Source: RUG14223 sp051881075 (GTDB taxonomy: Bacteria > Bacillota > Clostridia > Oscillospirales > Acutalibacteraceae). Taken from it: a stretch of DNA of 23,317 nt. Each line of letters begins with the position of its first letter. The first letter of the stretch is position 1. This document shows positions 6,120-13,887 of this stretch, piece by piece. The position numbers and the translations under genes are program-made. Location of the stretch: assembly GCA_051881075.1 (NCBI GenBank), contig JBJEPE010000013.1, forward strand, positions 1 through 23,317. Reading direction: 5' to 3'. The notes beneath the pieces are model-generated. The model was not told the DNA's origin. It was given only the letters and a program-made list of their open reading frames with translations, and ran no database searches.

Positions 6120-6323
6120 CTATTCAATATCCAAATCGGGAGGAACGTCCAATTCGTCAGATACATATTTACCGTTCTTTTTCCTTTGCTTTACACATTC
6201 GGTCAGCAGATATTCTATCTGTCCGTTTACAGAGCGGAAGTCATCCTCGGCCCATGCGGCTATTGCATTGTAAAGTTTAGAAGAAAGCCTGAGCGGTACC
6301 TGCTTTTTTTGATTGTCGTTCAT
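6120..6323 (-). CDS. Small ribbon-helix-helix (Arc/MetJ-type) DNA-binding protein
   Basis: This 67-aa protein has an RHH-type N-terminal half. The strand KQVPLRLS (6-13) is followed by helix KLYNAIAAWAEDD and helix SVNGQIEYLLTECVKQRKK, then an acidic tail. Such proteins bind operators as dimers of paired strands. Its ATG lies one base after the stop of the upstream SPFH gene (TAAGATG) and no separate ribosome site is visible, so translation is probably coupled. It may repress its own operon through the palindrome at 7341-7357, but that is inference. The 3' part of the gene is duplicated at 4724-4822. Confidence 0.75.
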   Translation of the reverse strand: MNDNQKKQVPLRLSSKLYNAIAAWAEDDFRSVNGQIEYLLTECVKQRKKNGKYVSDELDVPPDLDIE

Positions 6324-6324
6324 C

Positions 6325-7317
6325 TTAATACAGACTGCCTGAGTTTACTACAGGCTGTGCGTCATGGTTGCCGCAAAGTACAACCAACAGGTTAGATACC
6401 ATTGCCGCCTTGCGCTCCTCATCCAAGGTGACAACGTTGTTTTCACTTAAGCGTTCAAGCGCCATTTCAACCATTCCTACAGCACCGTCAACTATCATCT
6501 TACGTGCGTCTATAATTGCAGATGCCTGCTGTCTTTGCAGCATTACTGCGGCTATCTCTGTAGCATAGGCAAGGTATGTAATGCGAGCCTCTACTATCTC
6601 TATGCCTGCCTCGTCTACACGCTTTTGTATTTCATCCCTTATTCTGCCGGCAACTATCTCGCTTGAACCACGCAGGCTGCCGTCATCGGCTATACCGTCA
6701 CCTGTTGTATCTACGTTAGGAGCTACGTCATATGGGTACAAACGTACTATATTTCTCAGTGCGCTGTCACATTGCAGAGATAGAAACTCCTTGAAGTTGT
6801 CAACATTGAATACTGCCTTAGCTGTGTCAACTATCCTCCATGTAACTGCTATGCCTATTTCAATAGGATTACCGAGGCAGTCGTTTATCTTTTGACGGTT
6901 ATTGCTCAGTGTAAGAATTTTGAGAGAAAGCTTCTTGCTTGTCATCTCAATATTGTTAGTGGTTACTGTGTTGGTCTTTACATCACCGCTTTGATTAAGC
7001 TTAGTAGCGGCGGCCGGATTTACGGCTGTACAGAACGGATTTACCCAATAAAATCCGTCACCCTTAAGTGTTCCTTTATACTTACCGAACAATGTAAGTA
7101 CAAGCGCCTCTTGCGGCTTAAGCACCTTTAATCCAAGCATAGGTATCCATCCTATGCACAGCACTATCATGCTTATGATAAAGATAACAGGACTTTTGCC
7201 CTCTTCTATTTGCATACCACCGTAGATTATACCGCAGACGCTTGCGGCTAAAATAAGGATTATAAGCAGAAGCGCTGTAAGACCGTTTTTTCTTGTTTTG
7301 TAAATTTTTTCTTGCAT
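6325..7317 (-). CDS. SPFH/band-7 domain membrane protein
   Basis: This is a 330-aa protein of the stomatin/prohibitin/flotillin/HflK-C superfamily. Two hydrophobic segments (about 13-35 and 44-66) are followed directly by a band-7 domain (about 68-260). The domain contains LKPQEALVLTLFGKYKGTLKGDGFYW, the GIAVTWRIVDT strand, and a helix (EARITYLAYATEIAAVMLQRQQA) typical of these scaffolds. The family organises membrane microdomains and protein complexes, and no enzymatic residues are expected. AGGAGG lies 7 bases before the ATG at 7317. It is first in an operon with the RHH gene. A textbook promoter and a palindrome lie just upstream. Confidence 0.88.
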   Translation of the reverse strand: MQEKIYKTRKNGLTALLLIILILAASVCGIIYGGMQIEEGKSPVIFIISMIVLCIGWIPMLGLKVLKPQEALVLTLFGKYKGTLKGDGFYWVNPFCTAVNPAAATKLNQSGDVKTNTVTTNNIEMTSKKLSLKILTLSNNRQKINDCLGNPIEIGIAVTWRIVDTAKAVFNVDNFKEFLSLQCDSALRNIVRLYPYDVAPNVDTTGDGIADDGSLRGSSEIVAGRIRDEIQKRVDEAGIEIVEARITYLAYATEIAAVMLQRQQASAIIDARKMIVDGAVGMVEMALERLSENNVVTLDEERKAAMVSNLLVVLCGNHDAQPVVNSGSLY

Positions 7318-7340
7318 ATAAATGCCTCCTATATTTTTTC

Positions 7341-7357
7341 GATATCAAAATGATATC
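7341..7357. promoter_or_regulatory. Perfect palindrome over the SPFH promoter (candidate operator)
   Basis: GATATCA-AAA-TGATATC is a perfect 7+7 inverted repeat that covers the -10 box (7350-7355) and the presumed start site. A bound protein would block transcription. The RHH protein encoded by the same operon is the obvious candidate repressor. Confidence 0.6.
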
Positions 7358-7378
7358 ACTAAAATATCCTTTTGTCAA
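7350..7378 (-). promoter_or_regulatory. Sigma-A promoter of the SPFH-RHH operon
   Basis: On the minus strand a perfect TTGACA (7373-7378) and TATCAT (7350-7355) are 17 bases apart, upstream of AGGAGG and the ATG at 7317. Confidence 0.8.
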
Positions 7379-7586
7379 TAGTTTACTGTAAAAATTTTTA
7401 TATTTGTATATTTCTGTTATCGTGTAAACGGTGTGTGTGCGTATGCGCATATAAGATTGGTAAGTTAAGTAAATTCGTTAAATAAATTTTGCTAATCAAC
7501 TTTTCTTAGTTTATACATACATCCCATATAGTAATCGTTTCGTCATAAACACACCAAAATTAACAATAAAAAATCTAAAAAAGGTA

Positions 7587-7614
7587 TTTACATCTGTACT
7601 AAAAATGTTATAAT
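7587..7614 (+). promoter_or_regulatory. Promoter of the zapA-U32 operon
   Basis: TTTACA (7587-7592) and a perfect TATAAT (7609-7614) are 16 bases apart, with a leader of about 75 bases before the ATG at 7697. The divergent gap 7318-7696 holds this promoter, the SPFH promoter and a perfect TATGCGCATA palindrome (7442-7451). I see no gene in it. Confidence 0.75.
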
Positions 7615-7696
7615 AAGTATATATGAAAAATAGTATCAATTTATATTGATTTTTGTCGTATATTTTGGATTTAATAAAAGGGGAACGGTGTAAAAT

Positions 7697-8422
7697 ATGA
7701 GAAAGAACAAAATAGTGCTTACAATTTGCGGTATGGAGTTTTCTATTTTATCAGACGATTCTGTAGAGTATGTAAAGGCAACCGGCAGAGCGGTTGACGA
7801 AAAGATAAAAGCTTTGGTAGACAATAACAACAGACTTTCGGTTGCTATGGCCGCCATAGTTGCCGCACTTGATTATTGCGATGAGCTTCAGAAGACAAAC
7901 GGCTCAATAGATAATTTAAGAGCAGAGATAAAGCAATACCTTGAAGAGAGTGCGTCATACAGACATGATGCCGAAGAAGCTCGCAGAGAGGTTGAGCGAC
8001 TTAAGAGAGAATTGCAGAATATGAGAATACGTGCAGGCGAAAGAGATCCGCACATAGCCACATCACAGGCTGCTAAGCTTCCTACTCCGCCTGTAATAAA
8101 TAACGTACCTAAAGCAGCAGCACAACCTGCACAATCCGCACAACCTGTACAGCCAATGCAGAATGTACAGCCTGTACAGCCGCCAATAAGATCCTCACAT
8201 CCTGTTTCAGTTACTTCAAATACAGCCGTCAGACAAGCACCTGCGGCAGGTACCAAGTCCGTCAGCAGTGCCGGAAGGCCTAGTGCAAAATCAGCATCAA
8301 ATGTTGAACCGCAACAGGCAACTGCTGTGCGTAAGCCAAGACTTTACGGTAAAGATGCCTTTGCTGAGAGCGCAGACGTTGAGCAGGAAATAATGAATTT
8401 CTTTAGAGACAACAATGATTAA
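7697..8422 (+). CDS. ZapA-like cell division protein with a long C-terminal extension
   Basis: The N-terminal 100 residues look like ZapA, which binds and bundles FtsZ at the division ring. The KIVLTICGMEFSILSDDSVEYVKATGRAVDEKI stretch is followed by a long coiled coil (about 55-120, DNLRAEI to RELQNM). ZapA is normally about 85-110 aa, but this protein has 241. After the coil comes a Pro/Gln/Ala/Val-rich low-complexity stretch (about 135-165), a Ser/Ala-rich linker, and a short acidic tail ending in EIMNFFRDNND. The tail could bind a partner; that is a guess. A moderate site (AAGGGGAACGG) precedes the ATG. Its 3' end overlaps the U32 gene by 8 bases, so the two are co-transcribed. Confidence 0.8.
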   Translation: MRKNKIVLTICGMEFSILSDDSVEYVKATGRAVDEKIKALVDNNNRLSVAMAAIVAALDYCDELQKTNGSIDNLRAEIKQYLEESASYRHDAEEARREVERLKRELQNMRIRAGERDPHIATSQAAKLPTPPVINNVPKAAAQPAQSAQPVQPMQNVQPVQPPIRSSHPVSVTSNTAVRQAPAAGTKSVSSAGRPSAKSASNVEPQQATAVRKPRLYGKDAFAESADVEQEIMNFFRDNND

Positions 8423-10475
8423 GCCCGAACTGCTTGCACCCGCAGGCTCTCTCGAATCAATTTATCCTGCTGTCAGAATGGGAGCCGATGCCGTGTATTT
8501 AGGTGCTACCTGCTTCAGTGCAAGAGGTAACGCCGACAACTTTGACGAGTTGCAACTAACACAGGCAGTAAGCTATTGCCATGCACATGATGTTAAGGTG
8601 TACCTTACGCTTAACACTACCCTGCATGACGATGAGCTTGAAAAATCGGCGGAGCTGATACGCAAGATAACCGAAGTCGGGGTAGATGCGGTAATAGTGC
8701 AGGATATGGGCGTAGCAAGGCTTATCAGGGCAATATCGCCACAGCTAAGACTTCACGCCTCAACGCAAATGACCATACATACGCCGGCAGGAGCAAAAGC
8801 TTTGTACTCTGCCGGCTTTTCTCGTGTAGTGCTTGCTAGAGAATTAACTAAAGATGAAATAATTGAGATAGTAAACTCTTGCCCAATAGAAACCGAAGTT
8901 TTTGTCCATGGCGCACTGTGTATGTGCGTATCAGGACAATGCTATTTCAGCGCAATGCTCGGCTCACGCAGTGGTAATAGGGGACTGTGCGCTCAGCCGT
9001 GCAGACTGCCTTTTGCGGTCAACGGTATACGTGGCAGTGCGTTAAGCCTTAAGGATCAATCGCTTATTGGGCATATAAATGAGCTTGCCGAAATAGGCGT
9101 TACATCGCTTAAAATAGAGGGCAGAATGAAACGTCCCGAATATGTTGCCGCAGCGGTAAAAGCTTGCAGGCAGGCGTTAGACTCAGGCAATGCAGATGAA
9201 AACACACTAAGGCAGCTTGAGGCAGTTTTCTCACGTCAGGGCTTTACCGACGGTTACTTTACCGGTAAACGTGGTAAGCCTATGTTCGGCATACGTACTA
9301 AGGAAAATGTGGTTTCTGCCACAGAAGAAATTTTTGCGTCCATTCGTGCGGAGTATAAAGACGAAAAGCCCAAATTCCCCATACATATGGATATAAGCAT
9401 AAACTGTGATAAGCCCATCACACTTGTGGTAACAGACGAAAAGGGCAATAGCGTTACCGTTTTTGGAGATGTACCGCAGATAGCAATAAATTCACCGATT
9501 AATGAAGAGAAGTGCAGAAAATCACTTAATAAAACAGGAGGTACACCGTACTACTGTGAAAAAATAGAGTGTAATATAGATTCCGGACTTGCCGTAGCCG
9601 CATCACAACTGAATATGCTAAGACGTGATGCGCTTGAAATGCTTGAGGCTAAGAGGTTAAAGAAAAATGACCGCATAATAAATAATGTATCCGTACCTGA
9701 GGTTACTCCGCATAAATCGCAGATGCCGAAGCTGCGTGCCGTATTCAAGCGTGCGGACGTTCCTGCGGAATTTGCCGTATGCGAATATGTATTTGTACCG
9801 TATAACACAAGCACCGAAGAGCTGGAGCAGTTAAAGCAAAGCGGAATTAACGTGGCGTTGGAATTACCAAGGGCTATGTTTTCGGCAGAGAAGAATATAT
9901 ATAAAGCTCTTGTGAATGCTAAAAAAATTGGTATAAGTGATGTTTTGGTGCATACTATAGGTGCGGCGGCACTTGCTAAAAAGCTTGATATGAATATGCA
10001 CGGCGGATTTGGCCTTAATATAACAAATACACAGTCACTACAGTGGGCGAGAGAATACGGCTTGCAGGATGTACAGCTATCGCCTGAGCTTAACGTGGAT
10101 CAGATACAAAAATTAGGCGGAGAAATTAAACGCGGCGTATGCGTTTACGGATATATGCCGCTTATGATAACCCGTAACTGCCCTGCAAAATCTGCAAGAA
10201 TAGAATGTGACTCTTGCAAAAAGCAGTCATATCTTACGGACAGAAAGGGCGTTTGCCAAAGGCTTGTGTGCAACGGTATAACCACAGAGGTATTAAACGC
10301 CGTACCTACCGTTATGACAGATCGTCTGCACGAGCTGAAAAACGTTGATTTTCATATGCTTGAGTTCTATGTTGAAAACAATGTGGAAACCGTTGAAATA
10401 CTCAGTAGTTATCTTGCAAAAAAGAATGTCGAAAATAAATACACAAGAGGACTGTTTTACCGAGGCGTGCTGTAA
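8415..10475 (+). CDS. U32 family peptidase-like protein (RlhA-type)
   Basis: This 686-aa protein is of the U32 'collagenase-like' family with the larger architecture (DUF3656-type middle) seen in RlhA, which hydroxylates a cytidine of 23S rRNA. The U32 signature lies at about 161-178 (EVFVHGALCMCVSGQCYFS). C169, C176, C192 and C196 are the usual cysteines that hold an iron-sulfur cluster in this family, and C171 is an extra one. A second cysteine-rich patch lies near 590-617 (NCPAKSARIECDSC and following). By homology I prefer RNA modification over proteolysis, but the substrate cannot be read from sequence. The ATG overlaps the end of the zapA-like gene by 8 bases. No clear terminator follows. 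Confidence 0.88.
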   Translation: MIKPELLAPAGSLESIYPAVRMGADAVYLGATCFSARGNADNFDELQLTQAVSYCHAHDVKVYLTLNTTLHDDELEKSAELIRKITEVGVDAVIVQDMGVARLIRAISPQLRLHASTQMTIHTPAGAKALYSAGFSRVVLARELTKDEIIEIVNSCPIETEVFVHGALCMCVSGQCYFSAMLGSRSGNRGLCAQPCRLPFAVNGIRGSALSLKDQSLIGHINELAEIGVTSLKIEGRMKRPEYVAAAVKACRQALDSGNADENTLRQLEAVFSRQGFTDGYFTGKRGKPMFGIRTKENVVSATEEIFASIRAEYKDEKPKFPIHMDISINCDKPITLVVTDEKGNSVTVFGDVPQIAINSPINEEKCRKSLNKTGGTPYYCEKIECNIDSGLAVAASQLNMLRRDALEMLEAKRLKKNDRIINNVSVPEVTPHKSQMPKLRAVFKRADVPAEFAVCEYVFVPYNTSTEELEQLKQSGINVALELPRAMFSAEKNIYKALVNAKKIGISDVLVHTIGAAALAKKLDMNMHGGFGLNITNTQSLQWAREYGLQDVQLSPELNVDQIQKLGGEIKRGVCVYGYMPLMITRNCPAKSARIECDSCKKQSYLTDRKGVCQRLVCNGITTEVLNAVPTVMTDRLHELKNVDFHMLEFYVENNVETVEILSSYLAKKNVENKYTRGLFYRGVL

Positions 10476-10867
10476 TAGGTCGCAATATAAAACAATAGCA
10501 CTGTTAAAATCCTGATGAAATTGTTAATATGTATATGTCATATGTTAAAAACTATGTTTAAACCGTTGAAATCAAACAGTCGAATTTGCAGGATTTTTGC
10601 ATCTTTATTGCATAACGGTCATATGAACGAAAGTGTAAAATTATAATTATCAACATCAAAAAGTTATAGTCTGCCGTTTGTCTTAAGATTATTGAAAATC
10701 GGACTATGATATTGATTTATCAAAAGCCGGTGCAAAACACCGAGTAAATCAGCGGTAGACGGTGATTTAGATATTTACTTTATATAGGCATAAATACTAA
10801 AAAATAAGTCAAAAAGGGCTAATTTTTGCCGAATTTTTAGATATTGAAAAAGTTGGTAATTTTTTAG
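10476..10867. other. Non-coding gap upstream of mreB with stacked inverted repeats
   Basis: No gene is supported here. Several inverted repeats lie close together. ATCAACATC (10649-10657) and ATAGTC (10666-10671) face GACTATGATATTGAT (10702-10716). CGGTG-CAAAA-CACCG lies at 10728-10742, and TAAATCA (10745-10751) with TGATTTA (10763-10769) surrounds an 11-base loop. None is followed by a T-tract, and I found no convincing promoter for a small RNA. They lie before the mreB promoter, so they are not part of that mRNA. Confidence 0.35.
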
Positions 10868-10896
10868 TTGTGTATTGGAATAATTAGGGGTATAAT
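10868..10896 (+). promoter_or_regulatory. Promoter of mreB/mbl
   Basis: TTGTGT (10868-10873) and a perfect TATAAT (10891-10896) are 17 bases apart. The leader is about 120 bases. It contains a hairpin, ATGCCA (10935-10940) with TGGCAT (10959-10964), whose loop holds the TATGCGCATA palindrome also seen upstream of zapA. Confidence 0.75.
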
Positions 10897-11025
10897 ATTA
10901 TAGCAAAAGTTTAAGCAAGACGATAATCGTAAAAATGCCATATATTGTATGCGCATAGTGGCATAAAGCCGAGGATTAGTCGATGATATAAAGTTTATAA
11001 TGTGCTTTGAAAGGAGTTTAACAAT

Positions 11026-12033
11026 ATGTTTTCTAAGGATATTGGTATTGATTTAGGTACAGCCAACACGCTGGTATTTATGAAGGGTAAGGGTATAGTA
11101 ATGCGTGAACCCAGCGTTGTTGCAGTAGATGTTCGTACAGATACCGTTTTGGCAGTTGGCGCACAGGCAAAAGAGATGATAGGCCGTACGCCAGGTTCTA
11201 TAGTAGCGGTAAGACCTCTTAAAGACGGTGTTATTGCTGACTTTGATATTACATCAACAATGCTTAAGCATTTTATTCGTAAAGCAGTTAAGTCTAATAT
11301 GTTCAGCCGTCCCAAGGTAGTTGTTTGCATACCTTCAGGTGTTACGGAGGTTGAAAGACGTGCCGTTGAGGATGCCGCAGGTCAGGCAGGCGCTAAGGAC
11401 GTAGAGCTTATAGAGGAGCCTATGGCTGCCGCTATAGGTGCAGGCTTGCCGGTAGCCGAGCCTACAGGCAGCATGGTTGTAGATATCGGCGGCGGTACAA
11501 GCGAGGTTGCCGTTATATCCCTAGGTGATATTGTTACTGCCTGTTCCGTAAGAGTTGCAGGCGACAGATTTGACGAAGCTATCATTTCTTACGTTAAAAA
11601 GAAATTTAATCTTCTCATCGGTGAAAGAACCGCAGAAGATATCAAGATAAAAATAGGCTCTGCTTATCCTTATGAGGATGAAGGAGAAATGGAGATAAAG
11701 GGTAGAAACCTTATTGACGGTTTGCCCAAGAATGTTACCATTACCGCCGGAGAGGTAAGAGATGCTCTTGCAGATCCGCTCTCTACAATCATAGAAGCAG
11801 TTAAAAGTACACTTGAAAAAACTCCGCCGGAGCTTGCCGCAGATATCATCGACCACGGCATAATGCTTACGGGCGGCGGCGCATTGCTCAGAGGCCTTGA
11901 TTTGCTTGTAGCCAAAGAAACAAGTATGCCTGTTCACGTTGCCGAGCGTCCTCTCGATTGCGTTGTTGACGGTACAGGTAAGCGTCTTGAGATAACAATG
12001 CCTTCAGAATACTACAAGACACGTAAACGCTGA
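11026..12033 (+). CDS. Rod-shape actin homologue MreB/Mbl
   Basis: This is a 335-aa actin-fold protein that forms membrane-bound filaments guiding the peptidoglycan elongation machinery. The nucleotide-binding motifs are intact: phosphate-1 DIGIDLGTANT (5-15), phosphate-2 VVDIGGGTSEVAVI (about 150), and the TGGGALLRGLD loop near 285. LIGERTAEDIKIKIG and KTPPELAADIIDHGI are characteristic of the family. The start MFSKDIGIDLGTAN and overall match look closer to Mbl than to B. subtilis MreB, but paralogues cannot be told apart safely, and mreC/mreD do not follow. AAAGGAG lies about 9 bases before the ATG. It has its own promoter and terminator. Confidence 0.95.
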   Translation: MFSKDIGIDLGTANTLVFMKGKGIVMREPSVVAVDVRTDTVLAVGAQAKEMIGRTPGSIVAVRPLKDGVIADFDITSTMLKHFIRKAVKSNMFSRPKVVVCIPSGVTEVERRAVEDAAGQAGAKDVELIEEPMAAAIGAGLPVAEPTGSMVVDIGGGTSEVAVISLGDIVTACSVRVAGDRFDEAIISYVKKKFNLLIGERTAEDIKIKIGSAYPYEDEGEMEIKGRNLIDGLPKNVTITAGEVRDALADPLSTIIEAVKSTLEKTPPELAADIIDHGIMLTGGGALLRGLDLLVAKETSMPVHVAERPLDCVVDGTGKRLEITMPSEYYKTRKR

Positions 12034-12082
12034 TAACGGCGAATTACGGTAGCTCTGAAACCAAAATTAAAAAATAAAGTAT

Positions 12083-12140
12083 AGCGTACAGATATAATGT
12101 TGCAATAATCTTACAGCATTATAAATGTACGCTTTTTATT
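12083..12140 (+). terminator. Terminator after mreB/mbl
   Basis: AGCGTACA (12083-12090) pairs with TGTACGCT (12126-12133), with an inner TATAATG..GC/GCATTATA stem, followed by TTTTATTT. The ATG at 12125 lies inside this stem, so it is not the start of the next gene. Confidence 0.8.
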
Positions 12141-12241
12141 TGCAGTTCGGTAATTGCTTCATGCTTTTGTATCAGCATAAACGCAGATGTCAGGCTCATA
12201 TAATTCTAGCAAAGACAACTCTACAGAGGGGAACATCTGCC

Positions 12242-13750
12242 GTGCAAAAAAAGAGATTTGCCATGAATGCCGTATTGCTCACAGTAACGGGCTTACTTAC
12301 AAGGCTTATAGGTGTAATATTCAGAATATACATTTCAAATAAAATAGGGTCACAAGGTATAGGCGTATATCAGCTTATACTGACCGTGTATATGTTTACT
12401 ACAACATTTGCAACATCGGGCATTACTCTTGCCGTTACCAGACTTGTTACGGACAGTATTGCCGCCGGAAAAGCCGCACAGGTGGCGCCTACGGTCAGAC
12501 GGTTTCAGCTTGCGGGTATCGTGGTAAGTACATTTGTGTGCTTTGTACTGTACCTGAGCGCACAGCCGATAGGCGTGTATATATTGGGCGATGACAGGAC
12601 GGTGCTTGCATTACGTGTGCTTGCACCAAGTTTGCCATTTATGGCTATATCTGCGTGTTACCGTGGGTACTTTTATGCACGGCGTGCCGTAATGAAAACC
12701 GCCAGCGAACAGCTTATTGAGCAGATAATAGAAATAGTCGTTTTCTCTGCGATCAGCGCACCGCTTATCAGTAAGGGAATAGCATATGCCTGCGCTGCTC
12801 TTGCTATAGGTACTACGGTATCAGAGATGGCGTCTTGTCTGTACTCTTTTATACTTTACAGGATTGATGTCCGCAAGCTTGAAGCTTACGGCGATGCAGA
12901 CGGCGACGGTAAGATACCTCATTTATTGCGGCAGGCATTGTACATAGCCTTGCCCGTTACAGGCAGCTCATGTCTGCGTTCGGGGCTTAGTCTTATTGAA
13001 AATACGCTTATCCCTTACGGACTGCGCAGATATGGCGCAGACAGCGTTAGGGCATTATCAGACTACGGTATGATAACGGGTATGGTAATGCCGGTAATAA
13101 CATTTCCTGCGGTATTCCTTTTCGCCTTTTCAATGCTAATGATACCTGAGATGAGCGAGGCTAAGGCATCAGTACATACTAACGGTATAAGCCATATGGG
13201 TAACAGGGTATTACAGTTTACTTTTATGTTTACCATACCTACGTCTGTAATATTGCTTATGTTTTCACAGGGCATAGGTGAGCTTATATACGGCAGTGCC
13301 GAGGTCGGATTTTACATAGGGGTCATTGCACCCATTATCCCGCTTACATACCTTGATACCGTTGTTGACGGAATGTTAAAGGGACTTAACGAGCAGGTAC
13401 ATTACCTTGCCTATAACATGATAGACTCAACCGTAAGGGTCATACTTACATTTATTCTTATACCCCAATACGGTATAAAGGGCGTTGTTATCGTCATGTT
13501 TGTCAGTGCAATACTTAATTCGGGGCTTAGTCTTTTACGGCTTATCAAGGTAGCAAAGCTCAAAATCGACTTTACGGCATGGATACTCAAACCGATCGTC
13601 TGTGCTTTTACTGCGGCATTTATAGTTAAGCCTTGCAGCAATACGGTTATCGGCGTTGTGCTGTCTGTCGTAGGATATTATATATTCATGCGAATAACGG
13701 GGACTATTACAAAAAAGGACATTAGCTGGGCGATATCTGTTATTAAATAA
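12242..13750 (+). CDS. Polysaccharide/lipid flippase of the SpoVB-MurJ (MOP) superfamily
   Basis: This is a 503-aa polytopic membrane protein with about 14 hydrophobic segments. It opens with KKRFAMNAVLLTVTGLLTRLIGVIFRIYISNKIG, the typical N-terminus of the SpoVB/polysaccharide transporter branch. Members flip lipid-linked sugars or peptidoglycan precursors across the membrane, and SpoVB acts in spore cortex synthesis. I chose the GTG at 12242, because GAGGGG lies 10 bases upstream and the family's usual N-terminus starts right after. The frame is open back to an ATG at 12125, but that codon is inside the mreB terminator and the extra 39 residues do not look like the family. Which lipid it carries cannot be told. 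No good terminator follows. Confidence 0.85.
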   Translation: MQKKRFAMNAVLLTVTGLLTRLIGVIFRIYISNKIGSQGIGVYQLILTVYMFTTTFATSGITLAVTRLVTDSIAAGKAAQVAPTVRRFQLAGIVVSTFVCFVLYLSAQPIGVYILGDDRTVLALRVLAPSLPFMAISACYRGYFYARRAVMKTASEQLIEQIIEIVVFSAISAPLISKGIAYACAALAIGTTVSEMASCLYSFILYRIDVRKLEAYGDADGDGKIPHLLRQALYIALPVTGSSCLRSGLSLIENTLIPYGLRRYGADSVRALSDYGMITGMVMPVITFPAVFLFAFSMLMIPEMSEAKASVHTNGISHMGNRVLQFTFMFTIPTSVILLMFSQGIGELIYGSAEVGFYIGVIAPIIPLTYLDTVVDGMLKGLNEQVHYLAYNMIDSTVRVILTFILIPQYGIKGVVIVMFVSAILNSGLSLLRLIKVAKLKIDFTAWILKPIVCAFTAAFIVKPCSNTVIGVVLSVVGYYIFMRITGTITKKDISWAISVIK

Positions 13751-13769
13751 TAAACTTTATGCAATTCTA

Positions 13770-13799
13770 TTGTAAAATAGCGGTACTTTGTGATATACT
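13770..13799 (+). promoter_or_regulatory. Promoter of the PH-domain operon
   Basis: TTGTAA (13770-13775) and TATACT (13794-13799) are 18 bases apart. The start is expected near 13806, within the 5' arm of the hairpin at 13801-13863. Confidence 0.6.
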
Positions 13800-13800
13800 A

Positions 13801-13863
13801 GTTAAAATTACAGCATAGCACTTATCTGCATATTTGGTGCATAGCTATGGTCTGTATTTTAAC
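13801..13863 (+). promoter_or_regulatory. Large hairpin at the 5' end of the PH-domain operon mRNA
   Basis: GTTAAAATTACAG (13801-13813) pairs with CTGTATTTTAAC (13852-13863) with one bulged T, and ATAGC (13815-13819) continues with GCTAT (13844-13848). It ends 7 bases before the AGGAAGGA ribosome site (13871). No T-tract follows, so it is a leader structure or operator rather than a terminator. Confidence 0.5.
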
Positions 13864-13887
13864 TTTGTACAGGAAGGACAGGCCTAC

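Larger units (their letters stand above)
5803..6218. repeat. Direct repeat, copy 2 (deacetylase 3' end to RHH gene 3' part)
   Basis: This is the partner of 4407-4822. It begins inside the deacetylase coding sequence and runs without interruption through the terminator into the intact RHH gene. Together the two copies show the layout left when a circle carrying this homologous stretch integrates by one crossover. Confidence 0.9.

Noticed and set aside
6071..6395. Overlapping plus-strand open frames over the RHH gene
   Set aside because: They are antisense to the RHH and SPFH genes, begin in the terminator T-tract and lack ribosome sites. Their copy-1 equivalent at 4703-4921 is explained by the repeat.
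11382..11937. Long minus-strand frames inside mreB and similar ones inside trkA and ABC-F
   Set aside because: They are shadows caused by codon bias of the real genes on the other strand; no ribosome sites or domains.
12125..12241. In-frame ATG extending the flippase by 39 residues
   Set aside because: The ATG lies inside the stem of the mreB terminator and has no ribosome site. The GTG at 12242 with GAGGGG fits the family N-terminus.
13834..13887. In-frame ATG extending the YdbS-like protein by 18 residues
   Set aside because: It falls within the leader hairpin without a ribosome site. The ATG at 13888 has AGGAAGGA at good spacing.
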